A stretch of 64,000 nt of DNA, taken from the NCBI RefSeq assembly GCF_040500525.1, contig NZ_CP159403.1, positions 1,028,501 to 1,092,500 on the forward strand. Reading direction: 5' to 3'. The notes under the pieces are model-generated. The model searched no databases, was not told the origin of the DNA, and saw only the letters and a list, made by a program, of their open reading frames with translations. This document shows, one piece after another, positions 9,495-17,712 of this stretch. The position numbers and the translations under genes are program-made. Source of the stretch: Azospirillum formosense (GTDB lineage: Bacteria > Pseudomonadota > Alphaproteobacteria > Azospirillales > Azospirillaceae). How positions within the stretch are numbered: the first letter of the stretch is position 1; each line of letters starts with the position of its first letter.

Positions 9495-10901
9495 TTACGA
9501 ATCTCCCAGCTTGCGGACATCGGTGAGTTTGCCGGTCACGGCGGCGGCGGCGGCCATCGCCGGGCTCATCAGATGCGTGCGCGCGTTCGGCCCCTGACGG
9601 CCGGGGAAGTTGCGGTTGGTGGTGGAGGCGCAACGCTCGCCGGCCGGGACGAGGTCGCCGTTGATGCCGACGCACATGGAACAGCCGGGCTCGCCCCATT
9701 CCAGACCCGCGTCGGTGAAGACGCGGTCCAGCCCCTCCGCCTCGGCCTGACGGCGCACCGGCACCGACCCCGGAACCACCAGCCCGGGCACCACGGCGCG
9801 GCGGCCGCGCAGCACGGCGGCGGCGGCGCGCAGATCCTCCAGCCGGGCGTTGGTGCAGGAGCCGATGAAGACGCGGTCGATGCCGACCTCCTCCAGCCGC
9901 GTGCCGGGGGTCAGCGCCATGTAGTCCAGCATCTTGCGCATCTGGCCGGCGCGCACCGGGTCGCTCTCGGCGCCGGGATCGGGAACCGCGCCGGTCACCG
10001 GAACCGCGGTCTCCGGGCTGGTGCCCCAGGTGACCGACGGGGCGATGGCAGCGGCGTCGAGCGACACCTCGCGGTCGAAGGCGGCGTCCGGGTCGCTGGG
10101 CAGGGTCCGCCAGTGCGCCACGGCGCGGTCGAACACGTCCCCCTTGGGGGCGTAGGGCCGCCCGTCGATCCAGGAAAAGGTGGTGTCGTCGGGGGCGATC
10201 ATGCCGGCCCGCGCCCCCGCCTCGATCGACATGTTGCAGACGGTCAGCCGGCCCTCCATCGACAGGGCGCGGATGGCGCTGCCGGCGTATTCGATGACGT
10301 GGCCGGCCGCCCCGTCGGCGCCGATGAAGCCGATCACCGCCAGGATCAGGTCCTTGGCCGTCACATGCGCGCCCAGCTCGCCGTCGACGGTGACGCGCAT
10401 GGTCTTGGGCCGGCGCTGCCACAGCGTCTGGGTCGCCAGCACATGCGACACCTCGGTGGCGCCGATGCCGAAGGCGAGCGCGCCGAAGGCGCCGTGGGTG
10501 GAGGTGTGGCTGTCGCCGCAGACGATGGTCAGGCCCGGCAGGGTCAGCCCCTGCTCCGGCGCAAGCACATGGACGATGCCCTGCGCCGGGTCGTGCAGGC
10601 CGAAATGGCGCAGGCCATGGCGCCCGGCGTTCGCCTCCAGCATCGTCACCATGTTGGCGATCTCGGGATCGGCGATCGGCCTGGTCCGGCTGTGCGAGGG
10701 CACGTAATGGTCGGCGACGGCGAAGGTCAGCTCAGGCCGGCGCACCTTGCGGCCGGCATGGTCGATCATGCCGAAGGCGTGGAACGAGCCCTCGTGCAGG
10801 AAATGGCGGTCGATGGCGAGCAGCGCCTGCCCGTCCGGCCGGGTCGCCACCAGATGGGCGTCCCAGACCTTGTCGAACAGGCTGCGGGGGTGTTGCGTCA
10901 T
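9495..10901 (-). CDS. leuC: LeuC-like aconitase large subunit
   Basis: This 468-residue [4Fe-4S] hydro-lyase subunit is of normal LeuC length. Cluster ligands are visible as [14 protein letters not shown] and, about 60 residues on, GCSMC. Other family strings are [42 protein letters not shown] and [15 protein letters not shown]. Two places depart from the textbook LeuC sequence I know: [13 protein letters not shown] where biosynthetic enzymes usually read DHNVPT or similar, and MCVGINGD where E. coli has MCLAMNND. It overlaps the upstream FAD oxidoreductase by four bases (ATGA), so they are translated together. This points to a pathway-specific isomerase rather than leucine synthesis. Confidence 0.82.
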   Translation of the reverse strand: MTQHPRSLFDKVWDAHLVATRPDGQALLAIDRHFLHEGSFHAFGMIDHAGRKVRRPELTFAVADHYVPSHSRTRPIADPEIANMVTMLEANAGRHGLRHFGLHDPAQGIVHVLAPEQGLTLPGLTIVCGDSHTSTHGAFGALAFGIGATEVSHVLATQTLWQRRPKTMRVTVDGELGAHVTAKDLILAVIGFIGADGAAGHVIEYAGSAIRALSMEGRLTVCNMSIEAGARAGMIAPDDTTFSWIDGRPYAPKGDVFDRAVAHWRTLPSDPDAAFDREVSLDAAAIAPSVTWGTSPETAVPVTGAVPDPGAESDPVRAGQMRKMLDYMALTPGTRLEEVGIDRVFIGSCTNARLEDLRAAAAVLRGRRAVVPGLVVPGSVPVRRQAEAEGLDRVFTDAGLEWGEPGCSMCVGINGDLVPAGERCASTTNRNFPGRQGPNARTHLMSPAMAAAAAVTGKLTDVRKLGDS

Positions 10902-12319
10902 GGGTTGCTTCCCTCCTTCACGGAGTCCGCTGCGGCCGCCCCGGCGATGCGCCCCAGCGCCACCGCGGTCAGCAAGCCATTGCCGGACAGGTAGCCGGAC
11001 GCCTTCGACCCCGACACGCCGCAGGCGGCCCCGCCGGCGGCGTAGAGGTTGGGCAGCGCACCGCCCTGCCCGTCCGACGTCCCGACCAGCACGCGAGCAT
11101 CGTCATCGACGACCAGCCCGCCCTGGGTGTGGAACAGGGCGCCGGTGACGCGGACGGCGCGGTACGGTGCCACCAGCGGCGCCGAGCCGGCGAAGCTCCG
11201 GCCGAAGCCGTCGGTTCCCCCCGCTGCCTTCAACCGGTCGACCTCGGCCAATGTGACGGTCAGCGCCTCCGCGTCGATCTTCATCAGACGGGCGAGGTCC
11301 GCCGGGCTGTCGGCACCGAGCACCGCGCCCATCGCCTCGGCCTGCCGGAAATCCTCGAACTGGCGGGCGACGGCGGCGATGCGCTCGTCGAAGACGGTCC
11401 AGGCGATGCCATCGGGCTGGCGCAGCACGACGGCGGCCTGCTCGGAATAGCCCTGCGCCTCGTTGGAGAAGCGCCTGCCCTCGGTGTTCACCTGCACGCC
11501 GCCCTCGGTGACCGTCGCCCAGGTGACCAGGATGCCGGCGGGGTGAGCGACCGAACCGTGGCCCTGATGCCCCGACAGGTGCCGCGTCGCCGCCCCCAGC
11601 GCCTCGCCCCACAGGAGCGCGTCGCCCTGGTTGCCGGGATGCCCGAAATAGAGCGCGTCGGCCAACTCCGGCACATGGCGTTCGACCAGCGCCCTGTTGC
11701 CGCCATAGCCGTTGCAGGCGAGGATCAGCGCCGCGCAGCCGACCCGCTCGACGCTGCCGTCGGGCCGGGTGACCTCCACACCGCGGACACGCGGGCCGTC
11801 GGCGTAGAGCGCGGTCACATGCGCCTCGCACAGCACGTCGATGCCGGCGGTCTCGACGGCGCCGCGCAGCCGGTCGATCAGCTCCGTCCCCGACCGGCTG
11901 GGCAGCCCGTGCATGCGCCGGGCGCTGTGGCCGGGATAGGTGAAGTTGTCGATCACCGAGAACGGCAGGCCGTAGCGGTCGGCCAGCCATTCCAGCGCTG
12001 GACCGACGGCACGGACGACGCGGGACACCTCCGCCGGGTCGGGTTCCCCCTTCGCCTTGGCGATGATGTCGGCGGCGAAGCGCTCCGGGCTGTCCTCGAT
12101 CCCGGCGGCGCGCTGCCAGCGCGTGCCCGGTGCCGGAATCAGCCCGGCCGACAGTGCGGTGGAGCCCTGGGGCAGCGCGTCGCGCTCCAGCACCAGCACC
12201 TCCGCCCCGCGCTCCTGGGCGGCGAGGGCCGCGATCATTCCGGCCGCCCCGCCGCCGATCACCACGACGGGCACCGTGAATTCGAACGTCACCCCGTCGG
12301 CGGGCAGGATGCGGCTCAT
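10898..12319 (-). CDS. FAD-dependent oxidoreductase (fumarate reductase / FAD_binding_2 type)
   Basis: This 473-residue soluble flavoprotein starts with the dinucleotide-binding fold [23 protein letters not shown] and ends with [21 protein letters not shown], the flavin-cradling C-terminal motif of the fumarate reductase / succinate dehydrogenase flavoprotein family. Relatives include tricarballylate and ketosteroid dehydrogenases. It probably oxidises a saturated C-C bond next to a carboxylate, or reduces its alkene. No haem-binding CXXCH or Fe-S motif is present, so the electron partner is separate. It overlaps both neighbours by four bases (leuC downstream, isochorismatase-fold gene upstream). 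In context it may create or remove the double bond that LeuCD handles; this is inference. Confidence 0.8.
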   Translation of the reverse strand: MSRILPADGVTFEFTVPVVVIGGGAAGMIAALAAQERGAEVLVLERDALPQGSTALSAGLIPAPGTRWQRAAGIEDSPERFAADIIAKAKGEPDPAEVSRVVRAVGPALEWLADRYGLPFSVIDNFTYPGHSARRMHGLPSRSGTELIDRLRGAVETAGIDVLCEAHVTALYADGPRVRGVEVTRPDGSVERVGCAALILACNGYGGNRALVERHVPELADALYFGHPGNQGDALLWGEALGAATRHLSGHQGHGSVAHPAGILVTWATVTEGGVQVNTEGRRFSNEAQGYSEQAAVVLRQPDGIAWTVFDERIAAVARQFEDFRQAEAMGAVLGADSPADLARLMKIDAEALTVTLAEVDRLKAAGGTDGFGRSFAGSAPLVAPYRAVRVTGALFHTQGGLVVDDDARVLVGTSDGQGGALPNLYAAGGAACGVSGSKASGYLSGNGLLTAVALGRIAGAAAADSVKEGSNP

Positions 12320-12930
12320 GACGCGGTCAACTCCTCCAGCATCGCCGCGACCGTCGCCACACGGCAGACCGGGCGCAGGGCGGCGACCGAGACGTCATGG
12401 ACCTGCGGCGTGAAGGCGGCGCAGCCGTCCTCCAGCAAAATGGTGTCGAAGTCGCGGACATGGGCGTCGCGCACGGTCGAGGCGACGCCGCCGTTGGTGA
12501 CGATGCCGCAGACCAGCAGCCGCTCCACCCCGCATTTGCGCAGCACCCACTCCAGCCGCGACATATAGAAGGCGGAGTAGGCGATCTTCTCCACCTCGAC
12601 ATCGACGGGCTGGAGCGTGTCCACCGTGCGATGCCCCCAGCCTCCCGGCTGGAAGTCGCCCTTCGCCAGGAAGGGCCGCAGCGCCTTCAGGTGGGGCGAG
12701 ATCATCGGCTCGCCGCCGCGGCCGGGAACCAGGGTGAAATTGGTCGAGATCACCCAGCCGCCGCGCGACCGCAGAAGGTCGGCCAACGGCTTCACCCGCT
12801 CCGGCAGGGCCAGAATTTCCGGTGCCGTCTGGCCGGCGCGGCCATAAGCCCCCTCCGGGTGCAGGAAATCGTTCTGCAGGTCGCAGACCAGCAGGGCGGT
12901 GCGCTCGATGGGAATTAGCGCGGCGCTCAT
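12316..12930 (-). CDS. Isochorismatase-fold protein lacking the catalytic cysteine
   Basis: This 204-residue protein has the isochorismatase/cysteine-hydrolase alpha/beta fold. The opening strand carries ALLVCDLQNDFL with the catalytic-position Asp17, and Lys115 sits in EKIAYSAF. In most amidases of this fold the motif is TNxCVxST. Here it reads TNGGVAST, so the nucleophile position is Gly148. The enzyme is therefore unlikely to be a standard Cys-dependent amidase such as nicotinamidase. Isochorismatases proper also lack the Cys and use the Asp. ATGA overlaps link it to hyuA upstream and to the FAD gene downstream. The start at 12930 gives a family-typical N terminus. Confidence 0.78.
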   Translation of the reverse strand: MSAALIPIERTALLVCDLQNDFLHPEGAYGRAGQTAPEILALPERVKPLADLLRSRGGWVISTNFTLVPGRGGEPMISPHLKALRPFLAKGDFQPGGWGHRTVDTLQPVDVEVEKIAYSAFYMSRLEWVLRKCGVERLLVCGIVTNGGVASTVRDAHVRDFDTILLEDGCAAFTPQVHDVSVAALRPVCRVATVAAMLEELTAS

Positions 12931-14999
12931 CGGGCGCTCCTTTCCACGATGACGTTGCCGTACCCGTCGACGCGGGCGCTGAGGTCGGGATCGATGACGG
13001 TGGTGGCGTCCGGCTGCTCCAGGATCGCCGGACCCTGGATGTGCGCGCCGACCGGCAGGTCGAGACGGTTGTAGACCGCCGTCTCGTGCCAAGCCCCGTC
13101 GAACCACACCGGCCGCGACCCTGCGTAGGCGCCTTCCACCGTCGTTCCGGCGGCCGGGGCCAGGGCGGCGAGGTCGAAATGCGGACGGCGGCCGATGGCG
13201 GCGGTGCGCAGGTTGACGATCTTGGCTCCTACCCCCGGCAGAAGCCGGCTGAAGGACGCCTGATAGGCGCGCTCGAAGGCGGCGCGGATGGTCGCCTCGT
13301 CGACCCCGGTGGTGCCGTTTTCGACCGACACGGGCAGCGGCACGGCGACCGTGTGGGTCTGGCCGATGTAGTGCATGTCGAGTTCGAATACGAGGTCGAT
13401 GCGCTCGACGCTGAGGCCGGCGGACTCCACGACGGCACGGGCGGCCGCAGCCTCCTCCACCATGCGGCGGTCGAGCGACGCGGCGTCGATGCCGGCCAGC
13501 GGCAGGTTCACCGTCTGCACCTGATCGTGGCGGATGTCGGCGATGACGCAGCCGAGCGCCGAAGTCACGCCGGGAAAGCGCGGCACCAGCGCCGCCTTCA
13601 GACCGACCTCCTTGATCAGCGCGCCGACATGCAGCGCGCCGCCGCCGCCGAAGGGCACCGCGGCGAACTTGGCCGGATCGTGCCCGCGCTCGATGGAGAC
13701 GAGGCGGATGGCGCCGGCCATCTTGCTGTTGGCGATGCGCACCACCGCCTCCGCCGCCGCCATGACGTCGAGGCCCAGGGGCTCGGCGACGTGGGTGGCG
13801 ATGGCGGTGCGGGCGGCATCGACGTCCAGCCGGGCGAGCTTGCCGCCGATCGGCCGCTCCGCGTTGATGCGGCCGAGCAGCACGTTGGCGTCGGTCAGCG
13901 TCGGGCGCGTGTTGCCCTGGCCGTAGCAGACCGGTCCCGGACGCGAGCCGGCGCTCTCCGGCCCGACCTGCAGCATGCCACCGGGATCGACCCCGGCGAT
14001 GGAGCCGCCGCCGGCGCCGATGGTGGTGATCTCGATCATCGGCGTGCGGACGACCAGACCGAAGTCGATGGTGGTCTGGGCGGCCAGCATGGTCTGCCCC
14101 TCCACCACCAGCGACACGTCGAAGCTGGTGCCGCCGAGGTCGCCGGTGATGACGTTGGGGAAGCCCGCCGCCTTGGAGATCGCCGCGGCGGCGATGACGC
14201 CAGCCGCCGGCCCCGACAGGGCGGTGCGCACCGGCAGGCGCCGCGCGGTGTCTGTGGACATGACGCCGCCGTTCGACTGCACGATGTGGAAGCGTCCGCC
14301 GAACCCCTCCCCGGCCAGCGCGTTGTCGAGCTTGGCGAGGTAGCTGCCGACCACCGGCTGGAGATAGGCGTTGAGCGCGGTGGTCGAGGTGCGCTCGAAC
14401 TCGCGGATTTCCGGCAGGATGCGGGACGAGCATTCCAAGTTGGCGTTGGGCCAGACCTCGCGCGCCGCCTCCAGCGCCGCCAGTTCGTTCGACGGGTTGG
14501 CGTAGGCGTTGATGAAGACGATGGCCAGCGCCTCCGCCCCCATCGCGGCCAGACGGCGGGCGCAAGCGCGCACCTCCTCCGGATCGACGGCGGCGCGGAC
14601 GGTGCCGTCGGCCAGCGTGCGCTCCGACACTTCAAGCCTCAGATCGCGGTCGACGACCGGGACGAAATCGCCCCACAGGCCCCAGGTTTGGCGGCGGTCG
14701 CGGCGGCGCATCTCCAGCACGTCGCGGAATCCGGCGGTGGTGATCAGCCCGACCTTGGCGCCCTTGCGCTCCAGCAGAGCGTTGGTGCCGACCGTGGTGC
14801 CGTGGACGATGGAGCCCAACTCGGCGACCGGGCCGAAGCTCTGCAGGCCGGCGAGGAAGCCGACCGCCTCGTCGCCGCGGTTGGACGGGACCTTGGCGGT
14901 GCGGAAGCTGCCGCGCGCCTCGTCGTAATGGAACAGGTCGGTGAAGGTGCCGCCGACATCGACGCCGACGATCGCACCCGTGGAGATATCGTTGCTCAT
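12927..14999 (-). CDS. hyuA: Hydantoinase/oxoprolinase subunit A
   Basis: This 690-residue protein has the HyuA architecture: an N-terminal ASKHA-type domain (IVGVDVGGTFTDLFHYD, GSIVHGTTVGTNALLERKGAKVGLITTAGFRD), the central LSGPAAGVIAAAA and ITGDLGGTSFDVSLV nucleotide-binding motifs, and a C-terminal beta-rich domain. With HyuB it forms ATP-dependent ring-opening amidases (5-oxoprolinase, N-methylhydantoinase) or carboxylases (acetone and acetophenone carboxylase). No biotin or gamma subunit gene is near, which favours ATP-dependent hydrolysis of a lactam or imide. It is 19 bases downstream of hyuB and overlaps the next gene by four bases. Confidence 0.88.
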   Translation of the reverse strand: MSNDISTGAIVGVDVGGTFTDLFHYDEARGSFRTAKVPSNRGDEAVGFLAGLQSFGPVAELGSIVHGTTVGTNALLERKGAKVGLITTAGFRDVLEMRRRDRRQTWGLWGDFVPVVDRDLRLEVSERTLADGTVRAAVDPEEVRACARRLAAMGAEALAIVFINAYANPSNELAALEAAREVWPNANLECSSRILPEIREFERTSTTALNAYLQPVVGSYLAKLDNALAGEGFGGRFHIVQSNGGVMSTDTARRLPVRTALSGPAAGVIAAAAISKAAGFPNVITGDLGGTSFDVSLVVEGQTMLAAQTTIDFGLVVRTPMIEITTIGAGGGSIAGVDPGGMLQVGPESAGSRPGPVCYGQGNTRPTLTDANVLLGRINAERPIGGKLARLDVDAARTAIATHVAEPLGLDVMAAAEAVVRIANSKMAGAIRLVSIERGHDPAKFAAVPFGGGGALHVGALIKEVGLKAALVPRFPGVTSALGCVIADIRHDQVQTVNLPLAGIDAASLDRRMVEEAAAARAVVESAGLSVERIDLVFELDMHYIGQTHTVAVPLPVSVENGTTGVDEATIRAAFERAYQASFSRLLPGVGAKIVNLRTAAIGRRPHFDLAALAPAAGTTVEGAYAGSRPVWFDGAWHETAVYNRLDLPVGAHIQGPAILEQPDATTVIDPDLSARVDGYGNVIVERSAR

Positions 15000-15018
15000 G
15001 GTCTTGCTTCCGGATTCG

Positions 15019-16812
15019 TCAGGCGGCGGAGGTTTCGCGGAGCGCCGCGGTGGCGGCGATGTCGAGCGCGCCGTCGTCGGTCAGCGCCACGCCGTAGGCG
15101 CTGCGCGCGGCCTCGGCGCCGAGATAGCCGAGCCGCACGTCGCGGGCCACGGCCTCGGCGTCGCGCCGCCGCGGGTCGCCCCAACCGCCGCCGCCCGGCG
15201 TCTCCAGCCGGACGCGCTGGCCGTCGCGGATCTTCACGTCGGTGACCTTGGAGGCGAGCGGCGGCGACTTTTCGCCCTCGTCGCTCTGCCAGACGAAGCG
15301 ATTCAGCGCGGCGGGCGTGCCGCCGGCCACCCCGAAGGGGGCGAAGACGCCGCGCTCGCCCAGCAGAAAGACGTCGGCGGCGGTCAGCGCCTCGATCTCG
15401 TAGACCGCGCCCAGCCCGCCGCGGTGCAGGCCGGCTCCGGCGGAATCCGGGCGCAGCGCCCATTGGGTGAACATCACCGGGTAGGCCGCTTCGAGGATTT
15501 CCACCGGCGGGATGGTGGCGGTGGAGATCGGGTTGTTGGCGTGGTTCAGCCCGTCGCTCTCCGGGTTGCCGCCCAGGCCGCCGCCGAAGAAGGAGAACAT
15601 CACCCAGCGCGAGCCGTCCGGACGGTGGCCGGCCAGCGACAGCGCGTTGATCGTGCCGAAGGGGGCGGCGGTGGCGCGGGCCGGGTCGGCCAGGGCCAGC
15701 GCGCCGAACACCACGCCGATGACGCGCAGGATGGTCTCGGTGTAGCCGCCGACCGGCTTGGGCGGCTTCACCGCCAGCAAGGTCGTCTCGGGGATGACGA
15801 AGGTGATCGGGTTGAGGCAGCCGGCGTTGGCCGGCACGTCGGTGAAAACGTGCTTCAGCGCGACGTAGCAGCAGGCGACCGCCGTGGAATAGGCGATGTT
15901 CAGCGGCCCGGCGCAGGGTGCGGAGGAGCGGGAGAAGTCCAGCACCATGCGGTCGCCCGCGATGGTCAGGTCGAGCGCGATGCGCAGCTTCTCCGATGTG
16001 ATGCCGTCGTTGTCGAGATAATCCTCGAAGCTGTAGGTGCCGTCGGGCAGCCTGGACAGCGCGCTGCGCATCAGCGCCTCGGCCCGCGCGGTGAAGGCGT
16101 CGAAGGCCGCCGCGACGGTGTCCTCGCCATGCTCGTCCAGCAGCTCGGTCAGCCGGCGCACGCCGAGGTCGAGCGCGTTGAGCTGCCCGTTCAGGTCGCC
16201 GTAGTTGGACACCGGCACGCGGGAGTTGGCGGCGAGGATCGCCAGCAGGTCGTGGTTCATCGCCCCGGCCTTGACCAGCTTCACCGGCGGGATTCGCACG
16301 CCCTCCTGGAAGCTGTCGGTGGCCCGCGCGTTGAAGTTGCCCGGCACGTTGCCGCCGATGTCGAGCCAGTGCCCGACCGACGCCATCCAGCAGAACAGCC
16401 GGCCCCGGCGGAAGATCGGGCGCACCAGCCGGAAGTCGTTCAGGTGCGTGCCGCCGTCATAGGGGTCGTTGAACAGGAAGATGTCGTCGGGATGCAGGTC
16501 GCCTTCCTTCGCCACCTTGTCGATCACCGCCTTGACCGCGAAGGCCATGGCGCCGACGAAGATCGGCAGGCCGTTGGTTCCCTGCACCAGCGTGGCCCCG
16601 GTCTCGGCGTGGTAGAGGCCGTGGCAGGCGTCGCGCGCCTCGGCGATGATCGGGTTGAAGGCCGAGCGGTAGAGCGTCGCGTCCATCTCGTCGGCGATCT
16701 GCTCCAGCCGGCCCTTGAGGACGGCCAGCGTGACGGGGTCGATTGTGGTGGTCTTGGTGGTGGTCTTGGTGGTGGTCTTGGTAGTGGTCTTGGTGGTGGT
16801 CTGGGTGGTCAT
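15019..16812 (-). CDS. hyuB: Hydantoinase/oxoprolinase subunit B with a Thr/Lys repeat N terminus
   Basis: This is the 597-residue catalytic partner of HyuA. Family motifs include IDPVTLAVLKGRLEQIADEM near residue 25, GLPIFVGAMAFAVKA, DDIFLFNDPYDGGTHLNDF with metal-ligand-like Asp/His residues, and GGGGWGDPRRRD near the C terminus. The first 24 residues are unusual: M-T-T-Q followed by four TTTK tetrapeptides, encoded by 12-base tandem repeats. This leader has no counterpart in the family I recall and is likely unstructured. The gene overlaps the upstream lyase gene by four bases. Starting at the ATG of the repeat preserves that coupling; an internal start after the repeat is possible but has no obvious ribosome binding site. 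Confidence 0.88.
   Translation of the reverse strand: MTTQTTTKTTTKTTTKTTTKTTTIDPVTLAVLKGRLEQIADEMDATLYRSAFNPIIAEARDACHGLYHAETGATLVQGTNGLPIFVGAMAFAVKAVIDKVAKEGDLHPDDIFLFNDPYDGGTHLNDFRLVRPIFRRGRLFCWMASVGHWLDIGGNVPGNFNARATDSFQEGVRIPPVKLVKAGAMNHDLLAILAANSRVPVSNYGDLNGQLNALDLGVRRLTELLDEHGEDTVAAAFDAFTARAEALMRSALSRLPDGTYSFEDYLDNDGITSEKLRIALDLTIAGDRMVLDFSRSSAPCAGPLNIAYSTAVACCYVALKHVFTDVPANAGCLNPITFVIPETTLLAVKPPKPVGGYTETILRVIGVVFGALALADPARATAAPFGTINALSLAGHRPDGSRWVMFSFFGGGLGGNPESDGLNHANNPISTATIPPVEILEAAYPVMFTQWALRPDSAGAGLHRGGLGAVYEIEALTAADVFLLGERGVFAPFGVAGGTPAALNRFVWQSDEGEKSPPLASKVTDVKIRDGQRVRLETPGGGGWGDPRRRDAEAVARDVRLGYLGAEAARSAYGVALTDDGALDIAATAALRETSAA
16745..16806 (-). repeat. 12-base tandem repeat (ACCACCACCAAG) at the hyuB start
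   Basis: On the minus strand, codons 2-24 of hyuB are built from ACC ACC ACC AAG units, four nearly exact copies plus degenerate ends (one ACT variant, a leading CAG in place of AAG). The copies encode TTTK. Because the unit is a multiple of three, slippage would change protein length without a frameshift. Confidence 0.85.
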
Positions 16813-17711
16813 GCCGCGTCCTCCCGCTTGGCGGAGGTGAAGTCCTTGTAGGTTTCGCCGAGCGCCAGCATCTCCGGCGTGCCGATGAGATCGTTCAGCG
16901 CGTTGAAGTCGAACATGCGGTCGCGGAACGGCTGGGTGGTGCCGTGCTGGGCCAGCGAGGCGTAATAGTCCTGCGCCTGCCGGGCCAGCGCCCGCACGAT
17001 GCCGCCGGGGAAGATCACCAGCCGGTAGCCGAGATCGCCGAGGTCGGCGGCGGAGCTGATCGGCGTCTGCCCGCCCTCCACCATGTTCGCCAGCAGCGGG
17101 CGGATGCCGCCCAGGTCGGTGGCGATGGCGGAAAGCTGCTCGCGGCTCTTCGGCGCCTCGACGAACAGCACGTCGGCCCCGGCCTCGACGTAGAGGCGGG
17201 CACGGTCGAGCGCCGCCGGGACGCCCTCCACCGCCACCGCGTCGGTGCGGGCGATGATGAGCGTGCCCTCGCTGGTCCGGGCATCGACCGCCGCCTTGAT
17301 CTTGCCGGCCATCTCGCCGGCCGGGATCACCGCCTTGTCGGTCAGGTGGCCGCAGCGCTTGGGAAAGCTCTGGTCCTCGAGCTGGAGCGCGGTGGCGCCG
17401 GCCCGCTCGAACATGCGCACGGTGCGCTGCACGTTCAGCGCGTTGCCGTAGCCGGTGTCGGCGTCCACCACCAGCGGCGTCGGCACGCGGTCGCGCACCA
17501 GCGCGATGGTGTCCGCCACCTCGCTGACCGAGACCAGCCCGATGTCGGGCCGGCCGAGCCGGGTGTAGGCGATGGCCGCCCCCGACAGGTACAGCGCCTC
17601 GAACCCCGCCGCCGCCGCCAGCGAGGCGGTGAAGGCGTCGTAGACGCCGGGGGCCAGGACGACGCGGTCCTCGGAAAGCCGCTGTTTGAAGGTGAGGTCG
17701 GGTCGGGTCAT
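16809..17711 (-). CDS. Isocitrate lyase / PEP mutase superfamily C-C lyase
   Basis: This 300-residue (beta/alpha)8 enzyme has the Mg-binding VVDADTGYGN (D83, D85) and the loop FPKRCGHL with Cys120. The K-[KR]-C-G-H loop is the mark of true lyases in the superfamily (isocitrate, 2-methylisocitrate and 2,3-dimethylmalate lyases); the decarboxylases and PEP mutases lack it. I therefore expect retro-aldol cleavage of a 2-hydroxy or 2-alkyl malate-type substrate to pyruvate or glyoxylate plus an acid. Its length matches methylisocitrate and dimethylmalate lyases. It starts one base after the mmgE stop and overlaps hyuB by four bases, so it is in the middle of the operon. The exact substrate is unknown. 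Confidence 0.85.
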   Translation of the reverse strand: MTRPDLTFKQRLSEDRVVLAPGVYDAFTASLAAAAGFEALYLSGAAIAYTRLGRPDIGLVSVSEVADTIALVRDRVPTPLVVDADTGYGNALNVQRTVRMFERAGATALQLEDQSFPKRCGHLTDKAVIPAGEMAGKIKAAVDARTSEGTLIIARTDAVAVEGVPAALDRARLYVEAGADVLFVEAPKSREQLSAIATDLGGIRPLLANMVEGGQTPISSAADLGDLGYRLVIFPGGIVRALARQAQDYYASLAQHGTTQPFRDRMFDFNALNDLIGTPEMLALGETYKDFTSAKREDAA

Positions 17712-17712
17712 C

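Noticed and set aside
8896..10901. LeuCD read simply as leucine biosynthesis
   Set aside because: No leuA or leuB is near, the genes overlap a catabolic operon, and key strings differ. The call is kept as LeuCD-like, and leucine synthesis is not excluded.
16741..16812. GGT-rich repeat considered as a CRISPR or satellite array
   Set aside because: The 12-base units are coding, contiguous and without spacers. They belong to the hyuB start.
12927..16812. HyuA/HyuB as acetone-type carboxylase
   Set aside because: A gamma subunit gene is missing, and the neighbours suit ring opening and dicarboxylate chemistry better, though it cannot be excluded fully.
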